From: Bacteroidota bacterium
GTDB taxonomy: Bacteria; Bacteroidota; Bacteroidia; Chitinophagales; Saprospiraceae
Direction: 5' to 3'
Length of the DNA: 64,000 nucleotides
Assembly (NCBI GenBank): GCA_029572935.1
Contig: JAKQHM010000009.1
Location: 1-64,000, forward strand
Positions 9,071 to 17,697 of this stretch are shown here, piece by piece. The notes under the pieces were generated by a model. That model was not told the origin of the DNA. It ran no database searches and saw nothing but the letters and a program-made list of their open reading frames with translations. The stretch's first letter is position 1, and every line of letters starts with the position of its first letter. Position numbers and translations under genes: made by a program.

Positions 9071-10396
9071 ATGATCATCCAGACTGAAAATAAATATTGC
9101 TGGCATTGGATACTGCTCTGCTTTTTAATTGCCCATTCGAAAGGATTCAGCCAGAGACCCAACATCATTTACATCATGACCGACGACATGGGTTATGGAG
9201 ATCTGAGTTGCTACGGACAAAAGAAATTCCGGACGCCCCATCTCGACAAGCTGGCTTCTGAAGGAATACGCTTTGTAAATGCCTATTCGGCCGCACCGGT
9301 CTGCACGCCCACGCGCACTGCATTGATGACGGGCCGCTATCCTGCGAAAACGCCCGTCGGATTGCTGGAGCCCCTTCGCGGGCCCATCATCGACAGCGCC
9401 TACGGACTCGACAAAAGCATTCCCAACCTTGCCCTGATGCTCAAAGAAGGCGGCTATGCTACAGCCCTGGTGGGCAAATGGCATCTGGGGTTTATGCCCC
9501 ACCAAAGTCCGAGACAAAATGGATTTGATTACTTCTATGGCATCCTCAGCGGAGGCGCAGATTATATCTCCCACAAAGGCAGCAACCGCATGAAGGCCCA
9601 CGACCTGTACGAAAATGAAAACATGGTGTACCATGAGGGCTATCTGACCGAACTGATTTCTTCGAGATCCGCAGCATACATCCTGCAAAAACACGACAAA
9701 CCCTTTTTCCTGAACATCAACTTCACTGCACCGCACTGGCCCTGGCAGGCCCCGGGCGATCCTGCATATCCGGATTCCATGGATTTTACCGCCGGAGGGT
9801 CCCCGGAGACTTATGCCCTGATGATGAAAAGCCTCGACGAGGGCATCGGAAAGATCATGGCAGCCCTCGAGGAAGCCCATCTGACAGATCATACACTGGT
9901 CATCTTTACCAATGACAACGGCGGTGAAAAATATTCAGACCAGGGCGGATTGACCCATTCAAAAATGACCCTGTGGGAAGGAGGGATCAGCGTACCGGCC
10001 TTTGTGCGGTGGCCGGGCAAAATCAAAGGCGGCACCACGACTCAGCAGGCGGTCATCACCATGGACTGGACAGCCACCATGCTGCGGGCAGGAGGGGCAA
10101 AACCCCATCCGGATTTCCCATTGGATGGGATCGACCTGATGCCCATCTTAAGTGGATACAGAAAAAACATCGACAGAACTCTTTACTGGCGAACCTTCCA
10201 ACGCACCCAACAGAAAGCAATGAGACAGGGTAAATGGAAATACCTGCAGGACGAAAAGGGAGCCTATCTGTTTGACCTCAGTACAGACAGAACAGAAAAA
10301 AATAACCTGTGCGACAAAGAAAAAAGGAGATTCCAAAAAATGAAAGAGCAATATGTACGATGGGAAAAAACGGTATTAAAACCCATTCCCCTCTGA
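9071..10396 (+). CDS. Secreted type I sulfatase
   Basis: A 441-residue arylsulfatase-family enzyme. The N-terminal metal site reads IYIMTDDMGYGDLSCYG. The activation motif CTPTR has Cys78 as the residue converted to formylglycine, so a formylglycine-generating enzyme must be encoded elsewhere. Other family blocks are GKWHLG and FTNDNGGEKYS, the latter with the Asp-Asn metal ligands. A signal peptide ending near GFSQ indicates export. The gene stands alone, without a SusC/SusD pair or glycoside hydrolase beside it, so the sulfated substrate cannot be inferred. The frame continues to 9008; the ATG at 9071 was chosen because the upstream residues are Lys-rich and precede a normal signal peptide. 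Confidence 0.92.
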   Translation: MIIQTENKYCWHWILLCFLIAHSKGFSQRPNIIYIMTDDMGYGDLSCYGQKKFRTPHLDKLASEGIRFVNAYSAAPVCTPTRTALMTGRYPAKTPVGLLEPLRGPIIDSAYGLDKSIPNLALMLKEGGYATALVGKWHLGFMPHQSPRQNGFDYFYGILSGGADYISHKGSNRMKAHDLYENENMVYHEGYLTELISSRSAAYILQKHDKPFFLNINFTAPHWPWQAPGDPAYPDSMDFTAGGSPETYALMMKSLDEGIGKIMAALEEAHLTDHTLVIFTNDNGGEKYSDQGGLTHSKMTLWEGGISVPAFVRWPGKIKGGTTTQQAVITMDWTATMLRAGGAKPHPDFPLDGIDLMPILSGYRKNIDRTLYWRTFQRTQQKAMRQGKWKYLQDEKGAYLFDLSTDRTEKNNLCDKEKRRFQKMKEQYVRWEKTVLKPIPL

Positions 10397-10526
10397 TCAT
10401 CAGAAAAGACTCGAGACGCCAACTATAACTGATGTCGACTGATTTAAAAAATGTCCTCTATACATGCAAAAATCCTTTATCAGATCAGTTTTAAAATCAA
10501 ATTCCAATGATCAAATTAATTTTACA

Positions 10527-10557
10527 TTTGAAACGATTAGTCGAACCTTTACCTTAG
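10527..10557 (+). promoter_or_regulatory. Bacteroidota-type promoter
   Basis: TTTG (10527-10530) is followed after 19 nt by TACCTTAG (10550-10557). This fits TTTG-N19-TAnnTTTG with one mismatch. It lies 54 nt before the start of the lipoprotein gene at 10612. Confidence 0.5.
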
Positions 10558-10611
10558 TCGCACAAACCAAGTCAGCAACTTTCATCCACTACTAACATCA
10601 AATCTGAATAC

Positions 10612-11325
10612 ATGAAACATTTCAATAAATACCAATTCCTTGCTATAGTTTTACCCGGCTTGATTTTCATCTCTTGCAGCACCCTGGAAAAAGCATCCCA
10701 GCATGGCTTTCAAAGCGGATATTATAAAATGAGATCGGATCAGACGCCCGCACAAAAGGTGTATGTGGACCGCACAGAGGACAAAGTAGAAGTCTACCAG
10801 GCACCCCATAAAAAGCCGGATCTGGATGATTCATTTGGGTTTACTTTAAACTCCGAAGAAAGTGAGCCCGGAAAAAAACTTTCTTTCACAAAAAGCAGCC
10901 TGGACATAGATCTGGCCACCATCCTGATGAAATACCGTCCTTCCGTGCAGGGACTTCCATCCCAACTCACCTCAGATCTCAATATTTCCCTGTACGCCGG
11001 ATGGAGACGGGACCAATACAGACGATCCTGCACAACAGACCCCCTGGGCAGACACATCAACCGGATGAGCAGCAGGGGCTTTGACATCGGTTTATTCGGA
11101 GGCCTCGGCACCACGGCCATCACCCCCTTTACCACCCAGAATAAAAGGGAATACGAATACAGTGGCATGATCCTGCAATCGGGCATTGCGGGTTTTCTGG
11201 AATTCAACATAGCCAGTTTTGGATTTGCGCTCGGCTGGGATTACCTGGTCCACAGCGACCGGGAGGTCTGGATTTATCAAAACAAACCCTGGCTGGGATT
11301 TATGGTGGGGATCGCGCTGAACTAA
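10612..11325 (+). CDS. Hypothetical lipoprotein with barrel-like C-terminus
   Basis: A 237-residue protein I do not recognise. The N-terminal hydrophobic segment ends in IFISC (Cys22), a plausible lipobox, and is followed by a polar, Lys/Glu/Asp-rich region to about residue 95. The second half alternates polar and aromatic or hydrophobic residues with Gly-rich turns (GFDIGLFGGLG, GIAGFLEFNIASFGFALGW, WLGFMVGIALN), as in beta-barrel or beta-sandwich outer-membrane proteins. It probably sits at the outer membrane. It has its own promoter and no operon partner. Function unknown. Confidence 0.7.
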   Translation: MKHFNKYQFLAIVLPGLIFISCSTLEKASQHGFQSGYYKMRSDQTPAQKVYVDRTEDKVEVYQAPHKKPDLDDSFGFTLNSEESEPGKKLSFTKSSLDIDLATILMKYRPSVQGLPSQLTSDLNISLYAGWRRDQYRRSCTTDPLGRHINRMSSRGFDIGLFGGLGTTAITPFTTQNKREYEYSGMILQSGIAGFLEFNIASFGFALGWDYLVHSDREVWIYQNKPWLGFMVGIALN

Positions 11326-11619
11326 ACTGATTGAATTTATCTGATGAAAAACGGAGGTTCGGAACTTCATCCGCCATCCTGCTTTTTTCATACGAACAGT
11401 TTCATTTCTCCGAAAAAGAGGAAAACTGATACCCCCACCATTGATATCGGGCAAAGTTGATATCTTAGCCTGCTCGATCTGACAGATAAGCCATCGGCCG
11501 CACGCTTTGCAGCCGTACTTTTCAGATACCCAGGAAGGCCATGATCCGGTGTGCTTTACAAATGTTCAGGAGTAGTTAATTTATTATCAGGTTTCAGATA
11601 CAGCAAGATCCCGGATGAA

Positions 11620-12012
11620 ATGAAAGAAGACATACAAGCCTACCACGATAAACTAAACCCCGATGAAAGAAAAATATGCGATCTGCTCTGTGCCATCATT
11701 GACTCCGAACTGACAGATGCCGAGAGCAAGGTCTGGCATGCCCATCCTGTATGGTTTCTGGATGGCAATCCGATCGTGGGGTACAGCAAACAAAAGGAAG
11801 GCATGCGACTTATGTTTTGGAGTGGGGCAGATTTCGAAGAACCGGCCTTGAACCTGAGAGGAGAAAAGTTCAAAGATGCTTCCATCTTTTTTAAAGATGC
11901 TGCCGAGATCCATTCCGATGATATGAGAAGATGGCTAAATAAATCAAAAGAGATCCAATGGGACTACAAAAACATAGTCAAAAGAAAGGGCAAATTAGAG
12001 CGACTGAAATAA
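11620..12012 (+). CDS. DUF1801 family protein
   Basis: A 130-residue cytosolic protein of the DUF1801 (YdhG-like) family. The typical start is YHDKLNPDERKICDLLCAII, and the core runs SKVWHAHPVWFLDGNPIVGY and MFWSGADF. The family has a small alpha/beta fold of unknown biochemical role and is common in stress-associated neighbourhoods. The ATG at 11620 gives the usual family length; the frame upstream to 11551 adds residues with no resemblance. A DUF2200 gene begins 26 nt after the stop, so the two are probably co-transcribed. Confidence 0.8.
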   Translation: MKEDIQAYHDKLNPDERKICDLLCAIIDSELTDAESKVWHAHPVWFLDGNPIVGYSKQKEGMRLMFWSGADFEEPALNLRGEKFKDASIFFKDAAEIHSDDMRRWLNKSKEIQWDYKNIVKRKGKLERLK

Positions 12013-12038
12013 ATCTACAAACACCTATTCAAGTCAAC

Positions 12039-12410
12039 ATGAACCCATCAAGCAAACAGAATGAACGTATCGCAAAAATGAGTTTTGCTTCGGTGTACCC
12101 GCACTACCTCGCGAAGGTCGAAAAAAAAGGCAGGACAAAGGAAGAATTGTACCGGGTGATCGAATGGCTGACCGGCTTTGATGAAAACAAACTGCAGGCG
12201 CTCATGGAGGAAAATGTCAGTTTTGAATTGTTTTTTGATCGGGCAAGCCTGAACCCCAATGCCCATCTCATCACGGGACTTATCTGCGGTTATCGCGTGG
12301 AAGAAATAGAAAACCCTCTGACGCAAAAGGTGCGCTATCTGGACAAGCTGGTCGATGAACTCGCACAGGGTAAGAAAATGGAGAAGATCCTGCGGAACAG
12401 CGCCGTCTGA
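12039..12410 (+). CDS. DUF2200 family protein
   Basis: A 123-residue protein matching the DUF2200 family, with the segments RIAKMSFASVYPHYLAKVEKKGRT, ELYRVIEWLTGF and NPNAHLITGLICGYRVEEIENPLTQKVRYLDKLVDELA-type helices seen in order. The family is all-alpha and uncharacterised. It follows the DUF1801 gene closely. The ATG at 12039 gives the family length; an upstream frame to 11958 overlaps the preceding gene and is not needed. Confidence 0.82.
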   Translation: MNPSSKQNERIAKMSFASVYPHYLAKVEKKGRTKEELYRVIEWLTGFDENKLQALMEENVSFELFFDRASLNPNAHLITGLICGYRVEEIENPLTQKVRYLDKLVDELAQGKKMEKILRNSAV

Positions 12411-12454
12411 TTGTCCGGGAATCAGGCCTTAAACCCAACAAACTTTTCTTTCTG

Positions 12455-12829
12455 CTATTTAGCCTTCTGGTGCTTTTCTATCTTTCCGTGCTCGACTCCG
12501 AATTCTTGCATCAGTTCTAGCCCGTAGTTGCGGATGGCATCTATGATGGCAATGGCTTTCCTGCCCCTCTCAGTGATGGAATACTCTACCTTGGGCGGTA
12601 CCACGGGATAAACCTCCCTGTGGATGAACCCCTCCTCTTCCAGTTCCCGCAACTGGCTGGTCAGCATCTTGTGGGTGATGCGGGGGATATCCTTCTTGAG
12701 TTCTCCATAGCGCATCACCTTGTCCTTCAGGCGCCAAAGAATGGGCATTTTCCAGGTACCTCCGATCCGGTCCATGGCAAATTCCACCGGATTGTAGTAG
12801 AGCTTGTTGTGGTAAAAAAACTCAGGCAT
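12455..12829 (-). CDS. HxlR-type winged-helix transcriptional regulator
   Basis: A 124-residue MarR/HxlR-like regulator. It has the hallmark N-terminal region AMDRIGGTWKMPILWRL, then RYGELKKDIPRITHKMLTSQLREL (recognition helix) and the wing VPPKVEYSITERG. HxlR regulators usually respond to reactive electrophiles or redox stress and control the divergent neighbour. This one is divergent from a DJ-1/PfpI gene 116 bases away, a pairing that makes local control likely. The redox cysteine near the N-terminus of some HxlR sensors such as YodB is not present, so the signal is unclear. Confidence 0.88.
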   Translation of the reverse strand: MPEFFYHNKLYYNPVEFAMDRIGGTWKMPILWRLKDKVMRYGELKKDIPRITHKMLTSQLRELEEEGFIHREVYPVVPPKVEYSITERGRKAIAIIDAIRNYGLELMQEFGVEHGKIEKHQKAK

Positions 12830-12945
12830 CTTCCAAAGATATTGATTTTATTGATACTTTCCTTTTAGTGTGTATCACTATTTAGAGTAAGTATATAGGC
12901 AAAAGTACCATATACCCTCAACTTTGTGGCATAAAACATCAAAAA
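12830..12945. promoter_or_regulatory. Divergent HxlR / DJ-1 promoter region
   Basis: This 116-bp gap separates the two divergent genes. It holds CAACTTTG (12919-12926), one mismatch from the -7 consensus, 20 nt before the DJ-1 gene. An imperfect palindrome, ACTATTTAGAGT (12877-12888, 8 of 12 positions symmetric), is a candidate operator for the HxlR regulator. The operator is a guess from symmetry and position. Confidence 0.35.
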
Positions 12946-13806
12946 ATGAAGAATACAATCTTAATCATCTACTGCATTCTGATCGTGATGGGTTCCATCC
13001 TGAATGCTCAAAGTTCTAAACCAATTAAAAACAATCTAAAAATGGCAAATCCAAAAGAAAGAATGAATTACGTGCACTTCCATGGTGCGCCCACCAAGGG
13101 AAAAATACTGATGGTGGCTAGCTCACCTACCGTTTCCAAACAAACCGGATGGCCCATCGGATTCTGGGCTGCCGAACTCACCCACCCGATGCGGGTGTTT
13201 CAGGAAGCCGGTTTCGAGATCGAACTGGTGTCCACAGAAGGAGGTAAACTCGAGATGGACGGATACTCCAACCCAACCGATGCAAGCGGCTACTCTGCCC
13301 ATGACATCATCTCCCTGGGATACATCCAAAAACCCGAATTCAAAAAAATGCTGGAGAACACCAAAAAGCTGGCTGATGTCAGCCACAACGACTACGCGGC
13401 CATTTTCCTCGTAGGCGGTCAGGGACCGATGTACACCTTCAGAGGCAACAAGGACCTGGAGAAATTATTTGTTTCCTTTTACGAGGCAGGCAAACCCAGT
13501 GCAGCAGTCTGTCATTCCACCACCCTTCTGCTGGAAGCCAAAAAATCCAATGGCGAACTTCTGGTCAAGGGTAAGACCTGGACCGGATTTGCTGATGCGG
13601 AAGAGGAATTCGCTGATCAGGCGGTTGGCATGAAGATCCAACCATATAGAATTGAAACGGAGGCCAGAAAACTGGAAGGAACCAGCTTTAAAGTATCGGC
13701 ACCTTTCTCTTCCTACGCCATCCAGGATGGAAACCTGATCACCGGACAGCAACAGAATTCAGGGGCTGCTGCTGCTGAAATGGTGGTGGACTTACTCAAT
13801 CAGTAA
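12946..13806 (+). CDS. Exported DJ-1/PfpI family protein (Hsp31-like)
   Basis: A 286-residue class I glutamine amidotransferase-like protein of the DJ-1/PfpI superfamily, closest in layout to Hsp31/glyoxalase III-type members. The nucleophile elbow is AVCHST with Cys189. The long N-terminal part contains GWPIGFWAAELTHP, where an acidic residue interacting with the Cys is expected. Family roles include glutathione-independent glyoxalase, deglycase and chaperone activity, all for coping with aldehydes. An N-terminal hydrophobic stretch ending in LNAQ looks like a signal peptide, so it may act in the periplasm; a cytosolic start at the internal Met of MANPKERM is an alternative. Control by the divergent HxlR regulator is likely. 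A hairpin terminator follows. Confidence 0.87.
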   Translation: MKNTILIIYCILIVMGSILNAQSSKPIKNNLKMANPKERMNYVHFHGAPTKGKILMVASSPTVSKQTGWPIGFWAAELTHPMRVFQEAGFEIELVSTEGGKLEMDGYSNPTDASGYSAHDIISLGYIQKPEFKKMLENTKKLADVSHNDYAAIFLVGGQGPMYTFRGNKDLEKLFVSFYEAGKPSAAVCHSTTLLLEAKKSNGELLVKGKTWTGFADAEEEFADQAVGMKIQPYRIETEARKLEGTSFKVSAPFSSYAIQDGNLITGQQQNSGAAAAEMVVDLLNQ

Positions 13807-13813
13807 AATAAAC

Positions 13814-13843
13814 ATCAGGCGGTAATTTTAATTGCCGCCTGAT
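13814..13843 (+). terminator. Hairpin terminator after DJ-1 gene
   Basis: A 13-bp stem with one G-T wobble and a TTTA loop lies 8 nt after the stop codon and is followed by TTACTTTT. It also sits just upstream of the next gene. Confidence 0.65.
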
Positions 13844-13856
13844 TTACTTTTAAATC

Positions 13857-14504
13857 ATGAGGACCATTATAGCATTGATCTTCTCCCTGGCCTATGAAGT
13901 GGGCACAACTCAAATCCCTGTGGAAATTTTTGCGGGACATGAGCGCTCCACCGTGGACATCATGTTCTTCAAATTTTTCAAAAACAAAGAGGGTAAAAAT
14001 TCCCGCTGGCTGTTCTTCAACAGAAACAGGGCCAGCATAGACTACAGAATGACCCAAACTGCCTATCTGCCGCAGTTTGGCTTTACAGAAGCACTCTCCT
14101 ACAACCATCCCGGACTGAAAGGATTCGCTCCGGTCGTCGTGGGCCAGGTGTTGAGCTGGGGCGTATATCCCAAAGCAGGAATTCAATATGCCCACATCCG
14201 GAAAAACATGACCCTGTTTACCTGGCTTGTGAGCGAGACAGCACAGGATCCGGATATAGACTATTTTCTGCTGTTCCGGTACACACCCCGCTTGTCCGAA
14301 AAATTAAATCTGTTCTGCCAGGTGGAAAGCGTCAACACATTCCCAACATCATCCGGTCAGAATTACAGCTTTACCCAGAGGTTCAGATTGGGCCTTCAGC
14401 ACATGAGCTTCCAGCTGGGTGCGGGAGCAGACTTCAATCAATCCGGCCATACACGCTTTGTCACTACGACTAACCTGGGAGGATTCATCAGACACGAATT
14501 TTAA
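13857..14504 (+). CDS. Hypothetical outer-membrane beta-barrel-like protein
   Basis: A 215-residue protein with no family I can name. A short hydrophobic N-terminus (MRTIIALIFSLAYEVGTTQ) may be a signal peptide. The rest is a run of amphipathic strands with aromatic girdle residues (FFKFFKN, SRWLFFN, ASIDYRMTQTAYLPQFGF, YFLLFRYTPRL, QRFRLGLQHMSFQLGAGADF). It ends in GGFIRHEF, with the C-terminal Phe typical of outer-membrane barrels. It is the first gene of a five-gene set, and the bestrophin gene begins 1 nt after its stop. Its place suggests an outer-membrane channel or assembly partner for the ion-transport genes. That is inference. Confidence 0.68.
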   Translation: MRTIIALIFSLAYEVGTTQIPVEIFAGHERSTVDIMFFKFFKNKEGKNSRWLFFNRNRASIDYRMTQTAYLPQFGFTEALSYNHPGLKGFAPVVVGQVLSWGVYPKAGIQYAHIRKNMTLFTWLVSETAQDPDIDYFLLFRYTPRLSEKLNLFCQVESVNTFPTSSGQNYSFTQRFRLGLQHMSFQLGAGADFNQSGHTRFVTTTNLGGFIRHEF

Positions 14505-14505
14505 T

Positions 14506-15441
14506 ATGATCACCAAAAGAAACTTCAATCCGGTCAAGGTCATCCAATATGTCAAAACCGAGATGGCCTTCGCCGCCCTGGTATCTGCGTTGGTGTACCT
14601 GCTGCACCAACAAAAATTAACCGGCCTGTCCCTCCCTTTTTCCATCGCAGCCATCCTGGGCAGTGCGCTGGCCATCTTCATCGCATTCCGCAACAACAGC
14701 TCGTACAGCCGATGGTGGGAAGCCCGAACGCTTTGGGGAGGAATCATCAATGCAAGCCGGGTTCTGGGAAGGCTCATCATTACCTTTACAGACAGTCATG
14801 CGCACCAGCCCAACTACGACAAAAACCGAAGCGAACTATTCAAGCAGCAAATGATCTACCTGACCATTGCCTGGGCCCATGCCCTGCGGTTGCATCTGAG
14901 AAGACAGGATGACTGGTCAGAGCTGAAGCCATTACTCAATGCAGACGAATACACCAACCTTGAAAAAGCACAAAACAAACCAAACTTTTTGCATCTGCTG
15001 ACCGGAAAAAAGATTTATCAGGCCATGTCAGACGGGACGCTGGGTGGTTTTGACAGTTTTCAGATGGAGGGTCAGCTGCTCGCATTGACCAATCATCAGG
15101 GAGGCTGCGAGCGGATTAAAAACACACCCCTTTTGAGACAATACGACTACTTCACCAAGGTATTCCTCTATAGTTTCATGCTTCTGCTGCCTTTTTGCTT
15201 GATCGGAGATTTTACAAAAATGGAACTGGGCTTCTTGCTGATCCCTGTCTCCGTGCTCATTTCCTTTGTGTTCTCCATCATCGGAAAAGTAGGTGAAGTC
15301 AATGAAGATCCCTTTGAAAACAAAATCACTGACGTGCCGCTCACGGCCCTGTGCAATACCATTGAAAGAGACCTGCGCGAAATGCTGGGAGAGGTGGATC
15401 TGCCAGACAAAAAAGTACCGAAAAACGGTTTTCTGTTCTGA
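14506..15441 (+). CDS. Bestrophin-family anion channel
   Basis: A 311-residue bestrophin (UPF0187) protein. The signature regions are FIAFRNNSSYSRWWEARTLWGGIINASR and, near the end, IGKVGEVNEDPFENKITDVPLTALCNTIERDLREMLGE, which contains the DPFExxxxDxP motif. Bacterial bestrophins are pentameric ion channels of the inner membrane. Some conduct cations (KpBest), while bestrophin-like proteins of algae pass bicarbonate. The gene starts 1 nt after the preceding stop and overlaps the next gene by one base, so it is co-translated. Downstream carbonic anhydrase makes bicarbonate a possible substrate, which is inferred from context. The frame upstream to 14419 overlaps the barrel gene and is not used. 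Confidence 0.9.
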   Translation: MITKRNFNPVKVIQYVKTEMAFAALVSALVYLLHQQKLTGLSLPFSIAAILGSALAIFIAFRNNSSYSRWWEARTLWGGIINASRVLGRLIITFTDSHAHQPNYDKNRSELFKQQMIYLTIAWAHALRLHLRRQDDWSELKPLLNADEYTNLEKAQNKPNFLHLLTGKKIYQAMSDGTLGGFDSFQMEGQLLALTNHQGGCERIKNTPLLRQYDYFTKVFLYSFMLLLPFCLIGDFTKMELGFLLIPVSVLISFVFSIIGKVGEVNEDPFENKITDVPLTALCNTIERDLREMLGEVDLPDKKVPKNGFLF

Positions 15442-16097
15442 TGAAAAAATGGCTGCACACCAACCGTTTTGAGCTCCTGCTCCTGGCACTGATGATGGTC
15501 ATTTTCAACAAGATCTTCTTCTTTGCACCATCGTTTTATTCTACCTGTGTCTGGCCCGCTAACATGGTCCTGCTGGGCATCGTTTCCATGGGCATATTTC
15601 ACGAGAACAGAATGGGAATCAGGCTCCTTAAGAACGTTCTGTTCATGGGCATCATAGCCGTACCTCTGTTTGCTGCCATTATCTTCCGATCTCATACGAC
15701 CTCTGTCCTTGCTCTGACGATCTATATATTTTTTTACCTGATCATTTTCGTTGAACTCATGAGGCAGATCGTACAAAAATCCGAGGTGACGGAAAGTCTG
15801 ATCTATGGCTCACTGAGCGGCTTTCTGCTGCTCATTATCATATCCGCCTTCAGTTTCCTGCTGATCGACAAGGCGGAGGCAGGGTCTTTCAATCATATCA
15901 GTGGAACAACAATTCCCGAAAAATACCACCAGTTTATATACTTTAGCAGCGTCACCATCAGCACCATAGGATATGGAGACATTACGCCCGCCACGGACAA
16001 CGCACGCTTGCTGTCCGCATTTTGGGGGGTTGTGGGTCAATTTTATATGGTCGCAGTGGTGGGCATCATTATTTCGAAATACAGTTCAAAAACATAG
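15441..16097 (+). CDS. Potassium-channel-like membrane protein
   Basis: A 218-residue membrane protein with about six hydrophobic segments and a pore loop SSVTISTIGYGDITP. The selectivity filter TIGYGD (residues 175-180) is the classic K+-channel signature. There is no Arg/Lys-rich S4, so it is not a voltage-gated type, and no RCK/TrkA domain follows the pore. The start codon overlaps the bestrophin stop by one base, which indicates translational coupling. A K+ conductance could balance charge for anion flow through the bestrophin, but this is inference. Confidence 0.85.
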   Translation: MKKWLHTNRFELLLLALMMVIFNKIFFFAPSFYSTCVWPANMVLLGIVSMGIFHENRMGIRLLKNVLFMGIIAVPLFAAIIFRSHTTSVLALTIYIFFYLIIFVELMRQIVQKSEVTESLIYGSLSGFLLLIIISAFSFLLIDKAEAGSFNHISGTTIPEKYHQFIYFSSVTISTIGYGDITPATDNARLLSAFWGVVGQFYMVAVVGIIISKYSSKT

Positions 16098-16100
16098 ATC

Positions 16101-16742
16101 GTGGACATAAACAAAATATTCAAAAACAACGAAAAATGGATCGCTGAAAAAATATCAGAAGATCCGGACTATTTTAAAAATCTATCCAAAGGCCAAAGTC
16201 CGGAATTTCTGTACATCGGTTGCTCGGACAGCAGGGTCACTGCAGAAGATCTGATGGGCGTTCAACCCGGAGAGGTGTTTATTCACCGCAACATCGCCAA
16301 CCAGGTGATCTCTACCGACAGCAATGTGAATTCCGTGGTTCAATATGCTGTGGAACATCTCAAGGTAAAATACATCATCGTATGCGGACACTACGAATGC
16401 GGAGGGGTGAAAGCAGCATTAAACCCCAGCGACATGGGACAACTCAACAGCTGGCTCCAAACCCTGCGGGATGTATACCGGTACCATCGCCACGAACTGG
16501 ACGCCATTTCAGATCCGCAAAAAAGATTTGACCGCCTGGTCGAACTCAACGTCCGTGAGCAATGCATCAACATCATCAAAATTGATCATGTACAAAGGGC
16601 CTGGTACAAAACCGGATATCCCAAAATATTCGGATGGGTTTTCGATGTGAAGACCGGTAAACTGATCGACCTGAATCTCAAGATGGAAAAGGAGTTTATG
16701 GAGGTCAGGAGCATTTATGATTTACATCCATTAAACAAATAA
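16101..16742 (+). CDS. Beta-class carbonic anhydrase
   Basis: A 213-residue beta-carbonic anhydrase that interconverts CO2 and HCO3- in the cytoplasm. The zinc site is complete: Cys41, Asp43 and Arg45 in CSDSR, and His97 and Cys100 in GHYECGG. The helical C-terminus with NVREQCINIIK and the strand IFGWVFDVKTGKLIDL is canonical. The best start is a GTG 3 nt after the upstream stop; no ATG fits better. It is the fourth gene of the bestrophin/K+-channel operon and 3 nt ahead of a reductase gene. The catalytic residues contrast with the degenerate CA-like protein encoded at 39450-39986. Confidence 0.94.
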   Translation: MDINKIFKNNEKWIAEKISEDPDYFKNLSKGQSPEFLYIGCSDSRVTAEDLMGVQPGEVFIHRNIANQVISTDSNVNSVVQYAVEHLKVKYIIVCGHYECGGVKAALNPSDMGQLNSWLQTLRDVYRYHRHELDAISDPQKRFDRLVELNVREQCINIIKIDHVQRAWYKTGYPKIFGWVFDVKTGKLIDLNLKMEKEFMEVRSIYDLHPLNK

Positions 16743-16745
16743 AAA

Positions 16746-17363
16746 ATGAAAATTGCAATTATTGGCACCGGCAATGTAGGAGGCACCCTGGCAGCAAAAT
16801 GGGCTGCCAAAGGCCATGAAATCAATCTGGGCGTAAGAGACCTGGATCAATTCAAAGGGAAGGAGCTGCTAAATAACCCCAACACAAAGGCCTTTTCAAT
16901 AGAAGAGGCGGTCAGGAGATCAGATGTCATTTTCATATCAACCCCCGCACCCTCTGCCGTGGAGGTAGCAAAATCCCTGGGCAACACCACAGGCAAAATC
17001 ATCATCGACGCTATGAACATCGTGATGGGTCGGGGTCCGCAGGGATACAAAAACACCACGGATGCGATCCTGGACCATACGAATACCCGGGATGTGGTCA
17101 AGTGCTTTAACACCACAGGCTTTAACAACATGGAAAACCCAAACTATGGTGGTGTGGCGCTTGACTTATTTGTAGCAGGCGACAGTGAAAAAGGAAAAGC
17201 AGCAGCCATCCAACTGGCCGTCGATGCCGGATTTGGCGCTTGCTATCCCGTGGGTGGAAACGACAAATTCGAAATGATGGAACAATTCGCCTGGTTTTGG
17301 ATCAACCTCGCCATGTTTCAGGGTCAGGGCAGGGAAATCGGATTTAAACTCCTGAAAAGGTAA
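16746..17363 (+). CDS. NADP-binding oxidoreductase, F420-dependent NADP reductase-like
   Basis: A 205-residue Rossmann-fold protein of the group annotated as NADPH-dependent F420 reductase or NAD(P)-binding proteins. It starts MKIAIIGTGNVGGTLA, a GxGxxG dinucleotide site, followed by a strand ending in R (LGVRD) that suits NADP. Later blocks are VIFISTPAPSAVE, KIIIDAMN and VKCFNTTGFNNMENP. Bacteroidota do not generally make F420, so the true substrate is probably another small molecule. It closes the operon 3 nt after the carbonic anhydrase gene. Its link to ion or bicarbonate handling is not obvious. Confidence 0.82.
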   Translation: MKIAIIGTGNVGGTLAAKWAAKGHEINLGVRDLDQFKGKELLNNPNTKAFSIEEAVRRSDVIFISTPAPSAVEVAKSLGNTTGKIIIDAMNIVMGRGPQGYKNTTDAILDHTNTRDVVKCFNTTGFNNMENPNYGGVALDLFVAGDSEKGKAAAIQLAVDAGFGACYPVGGNDKFEMMEQFAWFWINLAMFQGQGREIGFKLLKR

Positions 17364-17697
17364 AGCTTGACCAGGTGACAGGAAACCTTAAAACACTCCT
17401 GAACAGGCAGAAAGAACATCCTGACACCTATCCTGCACAAACTGACACCAGATGAGTGTGGCAGTTTTATCAATTTCGACGGTTCAGAACATCCCTGGTA
17501 ATCTTTACTTACTTCGAAGTTCCTGCTGTAAATCCATTGGTTTTCAAAGGATACAAACAGCTTAAATCAAGAGTGTAAACTCCAACAGTATGAACACAGT
17601 ATAAGGAATAAAATTTTCTTTCTGCTAAACGGTTCGCACTTACGAAATGGAAGACCCTATCCGGAATTTATATTAACGAAGCAGTATGTAACAATAG
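17364..17697. other. Gene-free interval with a coding-like fragment
   Basis: About 330 bases without an intact gene. Between roughly 17410 and 17500 the plus strand can be read as a short tail ending in KLTPDECGSFINFDGSEHPW before a TAA. It has protein-like composition but no start and stops close upstream in that frame. It could be the decayed end of a lost gene. I do not recognise a family. Confidence 0.3.

Noticed and set aside
9125-9892. 255-codon minus-strand frame
   Set aside because: It lies entirely antisense to the sulfatase, whose motifs are clear, and its translation has no family-like features.
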